64,000 bases of DNA from Rhynochetos jubatus (taxonomy: Eukaryota; Chordata; Aves; Eurypygiformes; Rhynochetidae): contig CM050650.1 of the NCBI GenBank assembly GCA_027574665.1, positions 99,483,086-99,547,085 on the forward strand. The letters run 5' to 3'. The translations under genes were made by a program, and so were the position numbers. The notes under the pieces were generated by a model. That model was not told where the DNA came from and did no database searches. It saw nothing but the letters and a program-made list of their open reading frames with translations. Below are positions 12,701 to 27,700 of this stretch, piece by piece (within the stretch, counting starts at the first letter, position 1; every line of letters starts with the position of its first letter).

Positions 12701-15700
12701 GACTTTTATGAGTTATATGTGAAGCCTTAGATGAGATGAATTTTCCATCCAAAACCATCTCCTGGTTAGTACCTAGCTTCTCCTTTTTTTTTTTTTTTCT
12801 TCCCCAAATACGGGGTTTGCTTGCTCCCAGTCTTATACCTCCCTAATTCTCACCCTCATCCTCTCCTGCTGGCTTGAATTAACTGGCTTGACCTGAGACC
12901 TGGCTCATCACTAGGGACCTGCTGGGTGATCACTGGGCTGTGGCTGATCTTGGTTACTGTCTCCAGACCTGATTCTGACCTTGAATTGCTGACTCGACTC
13001 CCTGACTCCTTTTTGGTGAGGTTGCTGCCGCTGCCTGCCTAGCTGTGATTCTTGTCACCCTGCTTGCCTTCCTTTATGGAGCAGTCTGTCATTGCTGCTG
13101 CCTAAGACATTTACAGGAGGCACTAGCACACGATATCTTGAGCTTTAAGGATTGCTCTGAATGGCAGGTAGTGGAGTTGGTGCGAAGCTGGGGGATAGGG
13201 CAGATGTGAGAGTTAACAGGTCTTCACATGCTTTGATCTTGGAGCTCAGCTGGAGTCTTTGTCTTGCAGAGAGGCAAGACATTGCCCCTCAGTTAAATTT
13301 AGAAAGCATTTGGTAGTGTCTAGGTGTACACAAAACCCTAACAGTTCTACATTGGCAACCCTGCTGGGTTAAAAAGAGAGCCCAAAAAATCAACCTGAGG
13401 AAGTGTTGTCTCTGTCTGACGGTATCAGAAACTTCAACGTCTCTTTTAGATGCCAGACTACTTTCTCTGTCATTGTCCTCTAAAGTTTTAAGACCTGTAT
13501 TTCTGGGATTAATTGACCTAAAAGAATATACCAATAGTGATGAATTTCCAAATAAATACAGAATCTGTAAGAATATTTCTGTACTAGAAATACACTTAGC
13601 ACTTGCATCCTGGAGTCTGTTGTCTCACCTTTCATTTATCCATCTTATTTTAGTAGATGTGTACAAGAATGCAGGATTCATGCTAGTTTATACCAGTGAA
13701 TGACTAGTATGTACAGCATGCTGGCTAACAAAACAAAGACTTTAAAAGAGAACAAAGAAAGCAGGATCAACTCAAAGCATCATTAATTCACATTTATTTA
13801 TGTGCTGATATAAATGGTCCATTTTGGAGAGTCAAAATTTAGGACTGCTTTCTATCTGCCTACAGTCTAGGTTTAACTAACATCTGAATTCCTTCACTTC
13901 CTCCCTGTAATAAAGAGTACAAAGCATATGCAAAAGCCTTGAATAAAGATTTAAAGTCTTCTCTTGTTTCCCTCTTATCTACCATTGACTCCTATGCATT
14001 ATGTTCATCATTGTTAGTTCAACTCCTTCCTGATGACCATTGGCTACATTCTTGGTAGGATTATAGATTTGTTTATGTATCTACATCTCTCAACTCTTGT
14101 CCAACTCATTATCAACCTAAAATTGGACATTCAAGATGTTATCAAGAAAGAAAAAAAGAGACACAATAATTCTTTATTTGCAAGAAATGCTCTCTTTTTA
14201 ATTCCCTGCAATGCACAATCATTTAGAGCTGTAGTGTAGTGGAATAAATTCACATTTCTGTTATAGAGTAGGGAAGACAGATAAGCAACCATGAAAAAGT
14301 GAGGCCTTGCGTGTACTCATTGTGCTAGAGCTGAGCTAGGAATTTCTCATGTAAAAGTGAATATGAACTTTCTAGCTGAGGTAGGCAATCTAGCCATATT
14401 TGAGTGTTGCTACACAAATCAAAAAATGCTGGGTTTGGGGACTTACATAGTAATTCAGGAAATGAACTTGCATGTAGTGGGCTGCCAAAGTTCTTCTTTG
14501 AATATTACATGAAATACCAGTAGGATTTTGTTTTATTATCAGCAGTGTACTGGGTACCCACTGCCTGGCAATGAAATAATTTACATCTAAACTGTCTTTT
14601 AACAGACCAAAAGATCTTCTGATAGTTCAGTTAAAATTCTGACACTGTACTAAAGACAGGGGGTTTTAAGCCATTTGGGAGGTATTGTATGAAATTAATG
14701 AGGTGTGGGAGGCAGGAACCATAACATCCTGGCTTGTCTTTTCCTGATTCAACATGTCACTGTGCCCATCACTTTTCTTCATTTTTTTAATTTTTAAAAC
14801 AGGAATAAGGCTCATCTCTTTTGGTTTGTGAAATGCTAAAAAAAAAATCTACAGAGGAAGAGTTTTGGGCAAGTACGAATTATATTTATGCAGTCCGGAT
14901 TTAAAATTTATTTTTGAAATTAAAGTTTAGAAACTAAATTGATTTTAAGTTTGGCATAGAACATAATTTTGAGGTTAAAACTGCTAAGTTGTATGAGCGG
15001 GTAAGTGATTCAAATACATGCATGCCCATTCACATTACCTGAGTTCTGTAATCTGAGTTCATTTCCTTTCCCCTGCACAGCCTGGCACTCTGAAGAATTT
15101 ATGTAGCACAATGTGAGGGTGGGAAAGACTTGCCATATGCAGCATGCACATATTTTGGGATTTTGAAAAGATGTTAATATTTTTGCATTCCTATTTTGAG
15201 AAATGCTTAGAAATTGAAAGATTTCAGCAGACCTCACAAGTTTCCTTTCCTCTGCTGTTTATAAAGATATGCTAGGAAACTGCAAAAGACTTAACGGGGG
15301 TCTCCAGAAACTAATTTCAAGGTTCAGATAGGGAAACATTAGAAAAAATACAGCTTGACTGAGAATAGCTGTACAGGATTCAGGAAGGGCTGGTCATGCT
15401 TCAGTATTTCACTGGAATTCTTTGAGGCAGTCACTGCCAAAGAAGACAAAGGATATAGAGTGGGTATCATATGCTTTGATTTTTCAGAAAACAATTCACA
15501 GTATTCTGTACTGGAAATTAATATTAGGGCGTGGAGGCATGTAATAAGTGGAAAGTTGGCTAAATGGCAGGAAACAAATGGAGTTATAAAACGGAATTTC
15601 TTCAAGCTGGAAAGCACCCATCAGCAAGGTCGTGGAAGTATTAGCCTGCAGGTCCCAGGTTTTCTTGCTTAAATTAATAATTTGCACTACCATAATGCTC

Positions 15701-18700
15701 ATGTTAAGGGCAATTGTTCTAACTTGTAGAAATTAAATTTTTGAAATTTTAGATTTCCATTGTGAGAAACAGGATAGCTAGCACAATTCTTAAGTGTAAA
15801 TCTGTCTAATATTCTAAAACATGGAAAAGAAAACGTTTGGGATCAAAAGTAAGAGTGTAGCAGTACACGTAATTTTAGGTAAAGCAAGAGATTATTTATT
15901 ACAACATGCCTATCCTTTTAAAAAGGGGTCTTCCTAGAGCCTTCTACTTTTGAATTACTCCAGGAACTAATTTATCCTAGACACTTACCAGGTATTTCTA
16001 GGTTTGATAGTGTAGAAAATACATTTGAATTATTTGTCAGCAAACTAAAAGAGCCATTAGCATGTCAGCAAACTAAAAGAGCCATTAACAATAACACAAA
16101 ATTCTTTAGAAACCATCAGTTTGCTTTTTTTTCCATTTTTTTTATCCCCCTGTTTCCTTTTATTCCCTTTTTCTCAAAGAAGCAACATTACACTTTGGTA
16201 AAGCTAGCAATTAAAAAAATTCAGATGTTTGAGCTGAAGGAATACATGATATCAGGAAAGAAAAGATTGAGTAGAATTGTTTAAGACTGAAAGGTAACAA
16301 AACAGAGGCAAATAAGACTGTATTTGAAAGCAGATAAGTTAGGGGGAAAATGGCAGGTGAATTGGGAAAAGGCACCAGGCTGCAAGGCTTGTGTGTAAAG
16401 AAAACTTAAAAAGAGGGTGTGTGCATTGGGAAAGTAGAAAAACACTTGCGTTGTATCAAATAATATTGCTACTATGAGCGGTCACCTAGTTACTTTTATA
16501 AGTGAAAAAACATACTGCACAAATGAATAAATCAGACCTACATATGGGAAGAAAATGAAAGCATAGGCATTCATACCGAAAATCTGAGGGATGTTTTCCA
16601 GTATTTTCTCTCATCTTCTCTTTTTTCTTTTTCATTTTTTTTTCTTTTTTTCAAATAGGTACTGGTTTTACCTTGTTACCTGTAATATCAGCAAAATAAG
16701 AAAGCAATCAAACAAACACAGTACCACTCCTGGCTCTTCTCTCTTGATCATTACAGAAGAAGTAGCAACTCTGTTTTCATTGCTTTCTGCTGCTTTTTGC
16801 AGGATGCACATAATATGCAATTTCTGAGGAGCTGAAAGTTTGTGACCTTTCTCTTCATGCTTCAGAAGAACTTGATAGCCTGATAGTTCACAAATAAATT
16901 CCTCATTGCTATGTTACACTATTACACTATGTCACACTGTCACACTATTACCAGAAGAAAAAAGTTTAAACAGTAGACTTTGTTTCAACATTTTTATTTT
17001 TTGAAGTTTTTAGGATAGGAAAGGGAATATAATTATTACTGTACAGTGAAATAGCAGGAAGAGTTCCTGAGGCAATGATGTGTACATACACATCTTTGTA
17101 TGCACATACCAATGGCTACCCTGTATGTTTTTGTTTTTTAAGTATAACTTAGTATATTGTAAATTATTAATAATTTATAGAACTCTACATTTTGCTAGTT
17201 GCCTCTAAGATGATGATTGAATTTCAGAAGCTTTCAACCCTAGTTACTGAACCAACAAACCTCAAGTCTAAGTCTGTTTCAGGATACTAATCAGACCAAG
17301 AGATCCTTCATCAGTTTTAGATTATTCTCATCTCCAAATTCCCTCACTAGAGCTGACTTGGAGTGGTAGACACAACTTCCCTTTGGCTTAAAATCAGACC
17401 TCAACTGTCTTAAAATTTCTTTAAATCTTGAATTTCTCATTCAAGTCTACACATCTCTGTATCTCTGCAAGTCCATATAGATTTATAACTCTAGATCAAA
17501 ATGGAATATGAATGGAGAGATCAAGGCAGCAGCTAGAGAAATAGTATCTGAAGAGGTTTTAGTTTTTCTATCTTAAAGATAATTTCTGTACTAATAGCAT
17601 TGAAGCTGTCAATTATTAGAAAGAATGAATTTGGCCCAAATATTCAATGTTCTTTTTTCTGTGCTTGCATGCTCCTTGCCTACTTCTACTTTTTTTTTTT
17701 TTGTAATGATTTTTTATTGTAGATTCCTAATCACATCCTTAATGCTTTCCTTTCTGAGTTTCCCATCCTCTAAGTGTCCCCCATCCTCTAAGTGTCCTCT
17801 TCATTTGTACATTCCATTCTCCAGTGTCAGTGGTACATTCCAATTTCGGCTTCACTGATCATTTTCTGGTTCATTAAATCTGGAAGCATTAAGGCCATAC
17901 TGATTTGATTGCCCAATACCTAAAAGGCATTCTAGAATTGCTTCCATTACTGTGCATCTTTCTCCTCTTGTGGATGAATTTCTTCCCATGCAAAAATAAA
18001 CAGATTCAGAGAATTTACTTGAAAGAATTCTTTCCTTTCAAAGAATATCCTTTATTTTGAAGAATATTTCAAAGAATATCCTTTATTTTGAAAGGAATCT
18101 TTTTCAGATTGTGGTTCTGCTGCATCATTCTTTAGTCATCATGTCTGGAACTATAGCTTGTAAAAGGGAAAGGATTAGTATAAACAGAATATGGGAAGAC
18201 AATTTTGTCTTACTTCACATTTTGCCAGCTAATAAGAGGCTAGCAAAACTGTGCTTGCAAACAAAATTTGCACAAAATAACATAGAATATAATTTAGATA
18301 CAAATCCAGCAGATTATAGGCCCATTTGAGGACAACACTCCGTACAGACAGTTTGTGTCTACTTCCTCTCTCCTTTGTTCTCATGTAATGCCTTTTTTTT
18401 TTCCCATTCTTTGCCTCCATCAGTGCTTAAGTGGGGTAAATATGCTGTTGGCAGCTTGCTGGCAAGAAGGGAGAATGACATGAACAGATACCATGCTCCT
18501 ACATTCACCTAATCCTAATATTTTCCCTGGTATTTATGTTAATTTAATTTTTCCCTCTCCTTCACTATTTTCCTACTCATCGTTCGATATTTGTAGGTCC
18601 ACATGGCCAGACCAATAGTCTTTTTACAAACGTCCTTTTATCATCCCGTCTTGTTTAACTTGACTATTTAAATGGCTAAGAGTCAGCATCATCCAGTTCT

Positions 18701-21700
18701 GAAGTGGACTGGGCAGTAATCCAGCTCTTTCTGTTAGAGACAGACATTTGGTTTTTTGGACTAGAAACAAATTGCTTCCAAATGCTGGAAATGTAAGAAT
18801 GCTTTTCAGAAAAAGGTTTTCAGGTGTTTATAGAACAAATTAGTGTAAAATAGTTTTCAAAATGCTAAGCCCAATTTAAAACAAATATTTAGTACTTTGA
18901 GTTGTGAAAATATAGCACTAGAAAACTGAAGTCACTGATCTCTAGCATAAAAAAAAAAAAAAAGATGAGGGCCCACTGGTGTCAAATTCTGCATGCATTT
19001 TTCTATTGTGCCTCAAGTGGATTGCATGCATAAAAAAGGTAGTATTTGGGGTTTTTTTATATGAGACTAAATGGCTGGCTGTAGGTTTGGTGAGATGACT
19101 GCATGTAACAATCAAAAATTGAACGGATGACTGTTATTTTACAACATTTTTTGATTCAATTCCTGAAAATCAGAGTCTAGGTTGTCAAGGTGACTGGAAA
19201 ATGAAAAGCTTTCATTGGTGTAAATTTTTTTTGTGTGCGTCATTCAGTATCACATAGGCAATATCTCATTCACAGAAAGACAAGCTAGTTCTAGTCAGCT
19301 CTTACCTGTCCCTTTTGATTTTATGGTGTCTTGCTTGTCTCTCACACACCTTCCAACTTTCACAACAAATGAAATGGGATTTCCACAGATAACTGGCTCA
19401 TCTCAGACCTGCTCCATCCTTGCCAGCCCGTCCCATTCTCCGTTCTCAGCGCCTCTCCCATTGAGTGCATTTCTTCATCAATTTCTATCTTGACTGTCAC
19501 ATTAATTAGAGATATAAAACTGCATGTCTGAATAGATTTTGCACTCCTACAGTTGTTTTATCACTCCTTTAAAGTGTTCCCAGCCTCAGTACCTCCTGGA
19601 CCTCTCTGGAACTAAGGCCATATGATATGAGAAGCTTGCATCCACAAAACCAAATTCTCACCTTCCAAAACAAGGTCAGCACTTCCAGACTGCCAACTAT
19701 CCTTAACAGGTGCTAGTTCCCACTCTGTGCCAGAAATTGTTTGGTGGCCAAAGCTGTGCCAGGGGCTGTAGCAAGAGTTATACAGAGTGGATGATTGAGT
19801 TCCAGTCCTGATACCATTTAGCTTACTGGTCATATATAGCCACAAAAGAACACACATTCCTGTCTATTAACAGCACAAAAGAGAGATTTTTGCTGTCATT
19901 CCTAGTGTCCGTTTAAGGATGGCTCCAGAGCTGGGACTTCAGAGTTCTGGTCAGCTCTGAGTGTGCTGATGGACTCCCTGGAGATTTCACTGCTGTCCTA
20001 GGTCTTCCTTAAACATCTGTACACTGCATCCACCTCTGTGCCTAAGGTGGGACTCCCCACATTATACATCTTTGATTCAAGGCATGGGAGCAGAAGAACT
20101 CGAGAAATCTATCACTATTAACTAGCATGATGTATTTAAGTTTGGTCTGAGAAGCTGCATTATTTTGGTTAAGTTTTTCCAGAGTACTGCAGTTCAGGGA
20201 AGATATCTGCCCCACAGGATATCGGCTTGATGAGTGAAAGATTGGCAGAGCTCTAAGCAGCATGCCATAGGATCTGAATATGGAAGATGATGGCCAATCT
20301 TTGTAACTGACATGGTTAACATACCAATGTAAATTAAATTTCTAATTTAAATACACCACAAAAATCAATGTCTGTATTTAAAAAATAGTCATCTAAAACA
20401 TGTACTTGAAGAATACTAGGTTTATGTTCATTAGACTGCCTATTTGTTCCTGTGATTGAGATGTGTAATTCCTGGTTCAGTGTTCATGGTACGTTGAAAA
20501 GAAATTATTTCTATAAGAGTTTTTTGATGTATTTTTAGAAATTTTCCCTATAATCATATTGCAATTTAATCAGGCTGTGACTCTGTATACATCAGCTAGA
20601 AGAAGAAAAATGGCTTTTAGACGTGTATTTTTCTACTTGGTGGAAATTACTCCCCTCCCTTTTTACCCTGAAATAATTTTTCTTAAAGTTTAACAGCAAG
20701 TGTAAATTAAGGACAGAATCCATACAGTGTTTCTCACTTGGAAATGATTGTTTCTTTTCTTTACCTTTCGATATTTGTGTGTCTATTCTACTTCCTGCCT
20801 GAAAAAGACGGTGTTACATGGAACCTGACTTTCAGACCCAAGCAAGGGTCAGAAAAACTTGTCATGGCAGGAACAGTCCTGGGAAATCACAAATCCCAGT
20901 GTCTCCAGTAGGGAAGTGCAGTGTTTACAGGATGATTCTTCCTTCCTTTTTGGGCAGCTCTACAGACAGCTGTGCTGAGGGGGTGGAACTAAACCTCGGG
21001 CCATTCTTGCATATTTATGGCTCCTCAGAACCAATTTTGTTACCGTCCAGCAAACAATGAAGGAGGGAGAGTTACTTCCTATTGTTGAGATACATCAGGT
21101 GGCTTTAAACAAGCTCTCAGGGTGTTTCCTAAGTTTAATTTAACTGCAGAAAATCCAGAGATACTGTGATCAGACAGACTGAAGTTCCTGTACGCTGAAC
21201 GAGTGTGTTGGGTGGATCTTTGTAGCTGTAGGAGAGCAAGTGACCATTTGCATAAGTGGAATAATTCGAAGATGACACTTAAGACAGAAACCAAAGCTGA
21301 TGCTGTACTTAAAGTATGACAATCATCTTTTCTTTCTCTGCTGTGCAGAAGCAACACTAAACCCATCTCCTGAGTCAATACATTTTTTTTTTTTTTCTTT
21401 TGAAATATTACAGTACAAATTGAAACTGCCAGGCTTTAAAAACTTAAAAACTTTTTGATCATTTTAAAAGAGAAAACAATTATATTTTTATACAGTCCAT
21501 AATTTTTGCCAGCTTGCCTATTTTCCGGCTTATTTAATTTTCTCCTTTGTTGCTTAGTGCAAGTGCTATATGGTGACAGATTGTCAGAAGGAAATTACGT
21601 GATTTGCTTAACACTGAGTCCTTTCAAATACATAAAATAAAAAATTATAGAAAGAAAGATTTTTCTCTTACCTATGTTCATAACAGATTTTGCTTGCACT

Positions 21701-24700
21701 AAAGAGTTACCGTAATAGGAAGAATTTTTAATTGGATGTAGTATCTTTTCCTCTAAATAATAAACCGAACACAATAAAAGTAGACTTAGCAGGGCAATAT
21801 AATGTGCATCTATAGCAACAGATAAGAGGCTGATTTGAATGCCTTTTTAAACAAAAGCAGTGTTCTGGCTTTACTGTTGGCAGATACTTTGGATGAGCAA
21901 TCTGCAACTGTCTTTTTTTAAAAAGGAACTTTAATCAGAATAAGGGAGAAAAAATTTGCAAGACACATTACATTTTGGCTCCCCACCTTAATGCTACTAC
22001 TTAATTAGCCAGTGTATTGGAAGGGAAGATTCTTCTGGAGGTATTCTAATGTGATAAGGTATTGCAATGTGATAAATATTACAAAAATAATCCAGCTATA
22101 ATGGAATAGTAGAAGATGAGAAACCATCACACTTTTTTTAAAAGTTTCCTACATTATGGTGAAAATCATGGCGAAAACTTTATTTGAAATAAATTTTCAC
22201 TCTGCCTTTGGTGTCCAAAAAGATGCCCTATTTAACTGTATCTTCTTTGGTCACCTTACTCTAATTATTAAATGTTAATCCCATTCTGGAATTCTACTCA
22301 GCACATTATATTTTAGCACAAAATGTAAAGTTCTACTTCCTTGAAATTATATAGATAGATGACTAAAACATATATTCCAGACCTGCTCCTTGGTTCTCAA
22401 TCTTTGCTGTAGATGCTATATTTTCCAACAAGACCTTAGTGGCCCCATTTGTTAAATACATTTGTCTGAGTCTTGAATCAAATTAAGCATGTGCATAGTG
22501 TTTTGCAAGTTCAGGGACTACTTAGTGAGAATGAACTTTAAGAAAAAAGTACTGATAGATATAATATACTAATTTTGTTACAAAAGATACAAAGGGAATA
22601 ATCTAATTCAAAGAAAATTGAAATATCTAATTGTTTATTATACTGTAATGTCTACTGCAATATTGCCTTAACTTTTGCTTAACTAATTGGGAGCCTAGTC
22701 TTTAGGTCCTCTAGAGAATGAGATGTGCAAGAATGAACACATTTGGTTTTGTTGTTGGGTTTTGTTTTATGGGTTTTGATGTTGTTGTATTTTTTTCCCT
22801 TGCAATGATTTTCAGAACACAGATACCAGTTAAGAAAAAAAGAAGCAGTATAACAACTGTAAATATTTTATAAATTTCCATCTGAAGCCTCTCAACCTCT
22901 GGTAATTAGAGGCCATACTGTGGAGATTGACAGGGTAAATTACCAGTTAATGTTTACACAACAAAACATATGCCCAGTACAATATCCTACACTGATGTTA
23001 CTGAAACCAGAGTCCGGAAATGTACAGTGGAAACAAGACGTGGTACTTTTCTCGTGCCAACACAAACAGCAATTACAGCACAGTGTGAGAGAAGTCATAA
23101 GAAATACTACTGCATATCAGTAGTTCAACGAAGTCAGCACTTTTGTGTAATTGCAGGGGAAAAGGGCTGAAAAACATTACAGATCTCAGCAAGAAATGGC
23201 CCTTTATACTTTTAAACTGATCCTTGATAAAACAATGCCGGGGTCATGAGAAGGCTACTCTGCCAATTTTGCTTCACTGTGGGATCCATTGACATCTGGC
23301 TGAGCTGCGGAAGCTGGAAAACTTCTTTAATATTCTCTTGACAGTAAAATGGACATGTGGAAAACATTCTAATCTGTTAATCTTTGGTGCTCCTGAAGAA
23401 AAAGGACATTTGGCTTTATACTTTGTGATGATAAATATTAGGTCTCCAGATCTAGCTGTAAATAAGTTAAAAGCATTTGAATGGAGAATGCATTTCTTCT
23501 TTTTCAAATATGGGAGAAGATGGATATACACCTGTGTAATCCAGATGATGTAGTAAATGCCAGGAGGTGGGGTTTTTTTTAAAGGTAGTTTACCATACGT
23601 CTTGGCAATCTGCTTTTCTTTATGCTGAGTATGTTTTGTCAATGAATATTAGGGAGCAGAATCTCTAACTTCCTTACATCCTACATACTAAAATAGAATA
23701 AAGTGGTGTTTCACTCAGGGGATTATGAAAATAGAATTGAGAGAGATTCAGAATAGTAGTTATGCCTGAGTAAAAAATACAGCTCTTTATTTAATAGCAT
23801 TAACTGTGCAAATTATTTTTAGCCAGGACTTTAAATCTAATATGGAGTGATAGTGAATGATGGAGATATACAGCTTGAGATAGGGTGCACAATTCTTCAT
23901 TTCTGTAATGAGAGATATCTCTAGAAATTGCAAGAAAGAGGAATGTCTCACATTAGAAAATAACTGCTATGAGCATGTACTGTGCATCGTAAGTATGAAG
24001 CATATATAGTATATATTTTCATATATAGTATATATTTTCATATATAGTGTATATTAATATATCAGAGACTTTTGTTCTCTGGTACAATCAGGTCCTTTTC
24101 TTTATGCCCTCTTATTAATAAATTCTGATATTTCATAGAATGTTATTGGGATCTGCAAGAGGAATCAAATCTTTGAACTCTAACTGCAGGTTAGAACTAC
24201 CACCACTACTATGAAGCATACGGTCTTGAAGTCCATGCCCTTGCTCAAGCAAGCTCCCAGTGAATAATGATTTCAGTAAAGTAAGAATTAGTCCAATCCA
24301 CTTTTATACAATTGAGGAGTCTGTATAAAATACCAAACTTTTCTAAGACGTTGAACTGTGCTGCTATGTTTTTTAATCTTGCTGTTGCATAATGAGACTG
24401 AAAGTGCAGCAAAATCTGATTGGAAAGTGGAAGCCAAATACGAAGTTAGGGAGGGGCTAGGTTTCTCAAGGATGTACACAGAACCCACCACCATCCTGGT
24501 GTTTCTGAAGTAGCTGAAAGCTTAAGCTTCAGCAGGATCTTCCATTTAGATGTTGCCATGTGTTTGTGAAGCACAATTTGGGTGTCAGAGGAGAAAAAGC
24601 CATAGGGAGGAGTTTTGCGGTTCACTGCATGGGTGTCCCACATTTCCCAGTAGTTAGGAAATTTATTTAGAAGAAATGTGAAGAAAAAACCTGAGCTCCA

Positions 24701-27700
24701 GGTATGATTACAGGTATGATTACCCCCCAGGTACCACAGCTAGATTATTGGACATATTTGTGTTTGAATGCGTGTGGGATTCTTTTTAGCTCCATGGCTG
24801 AATCTGCTCCGTTTCTAAGTCAGCTAAATCTTTCTGGGATGGTTACTGGGGAGCGGGAGATGGCCAGAAGTTTGACTAGCTAGCTTGATTCCTCTTGAAT
24901 ACGTGAAATGGGAAGGAAAATGCGCAACTTTCTGGAAAGCATAGGTACTGACATCAGAAGAAAAGCCTTGGAAGCATGAGATAGGAGTAGTCATCTACTT
25001 TAAATTGTAACATGCAACAGATCATTTAGTATTTTGTTACTGCCATCAAGTTTGGGATAGTATCCAAAACCTTCAGCAGATATTCTATGTGGCGGAGGCA
25101 AGGGAGACTTGAGCAACCTGGTCTAGTGGAAGGTGTCCCATGGCAGGGGGTTTGGAACTAGATGATCTTTATGGTCCCTTCCAACCCAAACCATTCTGTG
25201 ATTCTATGGTTCTGTGATATTTACCAGTTACTTCCTCACTTTGTATATCACCACATCCAGGAGAAAGAAGTGTAGGTTTAGTTGTCAAGGTGTGAGTGGG
25301 AACAATACTAAAAGTCACTAAAATCTGAAAAAGGTCTTCTTACTGTGGAAGCTTGTTATGCAGTTGAGATGGGAAGCACTGGGTGAAGCTGAATTAGTTA
25401 TGGAAGAAAATGTCCTTGTGCTAGAACTCAGACATGAATCTTAGCTACATAGAGGAAGACAGAGAAGAGGCTGTCCTTAGCGTACATTTTCAAACCCCTG
25501 AAGACCCCATACCCCATTAGAATTCCTGATGTCATGTTGGCGTACCTTTCACCAATGTTGGTCCATTGAGCTTCCCCAGCTACCACACCAAGGAGCCAGA
25601 GGTGTTTTTCAGTCTGTGAAGACCACACATGTTGTATGGGTGATCAGCCCCAGACAAGGACCTGACACTTCTGTAGGACTCCACAGCACATCTGGAGATG
25701 AACCCTGGGGATGTGTGGGACGTCCCCATTTTTGCTGACTGGGTGGCAGATGGGTGTGATTTCAGAGATAATATGAGGAATGAAAGTCATAACAAAGTGG
25801 GTTTTGTGGGTGAGTGATGTTCCTGGCTCTAGGGAAGTCAGGTGATGCTGTGTGAGGGCTCTGGTTGAATGAAAGTCAGATGGGATTTTAAATGCTGTTA
25901 CCATTTCATTCCTATAGATACCCTGATGCTGACATACCATAATACTACCATGGAATGAAATAATTCTGCTCTGCTTTCCCAGCTATCATTGCTAGAAATT
26001 TATTTTATAAAAATAGATGGATTTTGCCACCCACCTATTTTGTTTGCTCGCATTGCTAGTGTCCTCTGCCACTTGGTGCATCATGCTAAAAGTGTTCTGT
26101 TTATACAAAGTGAGGGAAATCAGACCTCCAGGAACAGTTGGCTGCCCATTTTAAGCCACAGAGTCAATCAACTTGGTCTTCCAGTAACTAGAAGTGTCAA
26201 GAGTTGGCAGAAGCTAACCAAGACTGAACAACAACATCAAAAGAACATGTAGTTTGTTTATAGGGTATAGATGCCAATAAAAAGGGGTTCCTAAGATAGA
26301 TGATCTATGTTATATGTTCCTTGAATGTCAGAAGAAAGTAGCCTTTTCAGATACTGTGATACTTGGGTCAGATTTGCCATTTTCCTTGATGGATTCACAT
26401 GTTCCACGTTTGACACATGCACTTCAATGACAGTGTTTTTCCCCAATTCTCCATAGTAGCACTCTGTCTTTTTCAATATTGTAACTGACAGTGAAGTGTG
26501 CTCCCTGCAGTTTGCCTCTCAAACATTGATTTTTACCTGTGGTCCCATCCTTCATTCAACCCATTCTCAGCTCATGTCCATAATCCAGCCTTTATGATAA
26601 TTTAGGCATTTTACTTTAGTGGGTATGTCTCTACTCTGCTTATCCTCTGTGAGCTATCCCTTGCAAAGTGAGTGGATTTTTTTTCTTCATTGAACCTCTG
26701 CTGTCAGCAGTTCCAAACATGCTTTCTCCAGTCACAGCAAAATTTTCCTGTCCCACAGCAACCCTCAGTAACTTTACTGTCAAGTAATCGTTTTGTCTTC
26801 CCCGTCTGTTCAAAGCCTTCAGTTTATTTTCAGGTTTGTTCTTACTCATTTACACTGGCATACAGCTTGTGACAAAAATCTGGTTGTCACCTCGCTGCAT
26901 GTAATGCGCAGACAACCTGGTGCAGTTGTTGCATCCCTGGGCTAGATGGTTCCCTTCCTGCCTACCCCAAGGCTGCCCTTTGCCTTTCCTCTCTGGTTCT
27001 CCCTTCACGTCCCAAGATTATCATCTTCTCTGCTCTACCTTTTTAACTGGTCTTCTGACGGTGTCCAGACTTAAATCTGTAAAGCAACCAGCCCACATTT
27101 TTAGGTCAGATTATTTCACAACACATAGCAAGCAGACAGACTGTTAAACCACCAGAGGTTTATTTGAGAGCAGCAACTTGTGCCGAAGAGCAGCTGGGGC
27201 AATGAGTACTTACTCCAAATCAGCAGCAGCTGAACTGGGACATCTGGCAATGCCCTGGGTTGCTTGGGAAGGGAAGGAAGGGAGACTGGAAAGTCGCTCA
27301 GTGCTCCCATGGTCATCGCATCTTCATGGGTTTCGACAAGACCTTGAAATGTGTCTCCTGCTCCCCCTGCAGGTTTTGTCACCCTTAGCAAGGGAGCAGC
27401 TCGAATTGTGTACAACCCCAAATTAGCAAACCCTAGTGTCTTGTAAATAAAAATGAGTGCACATATTCAAAAAAGTGAAAAAAAGATGCCTGCATAGGCA
27501 ATGGTAAAAGTGATGTGTGAACTTCTGGTTCCCAGTATTAATTTTGTTATGGTGTAGGATTTTGATTAGGACTAAGCTATTCAAAATCTCAAAACCAGTC
27601 TCATATTTAATGGCATTGATTCCTCCTAAACATCAGTGAACGTTCTCCGAATAACTGGTTCCACAGCACAGATCTGAGCGGCTTGAGCCTAATGGTGAGA

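Noticed and set aside
27116..27426. Overlapping frames on both strands that might be a retroviral fragment
   Set aside because: A moderately GC-rich segment with a TTTATT hexamer, but I could not match it to any LTR or gene.
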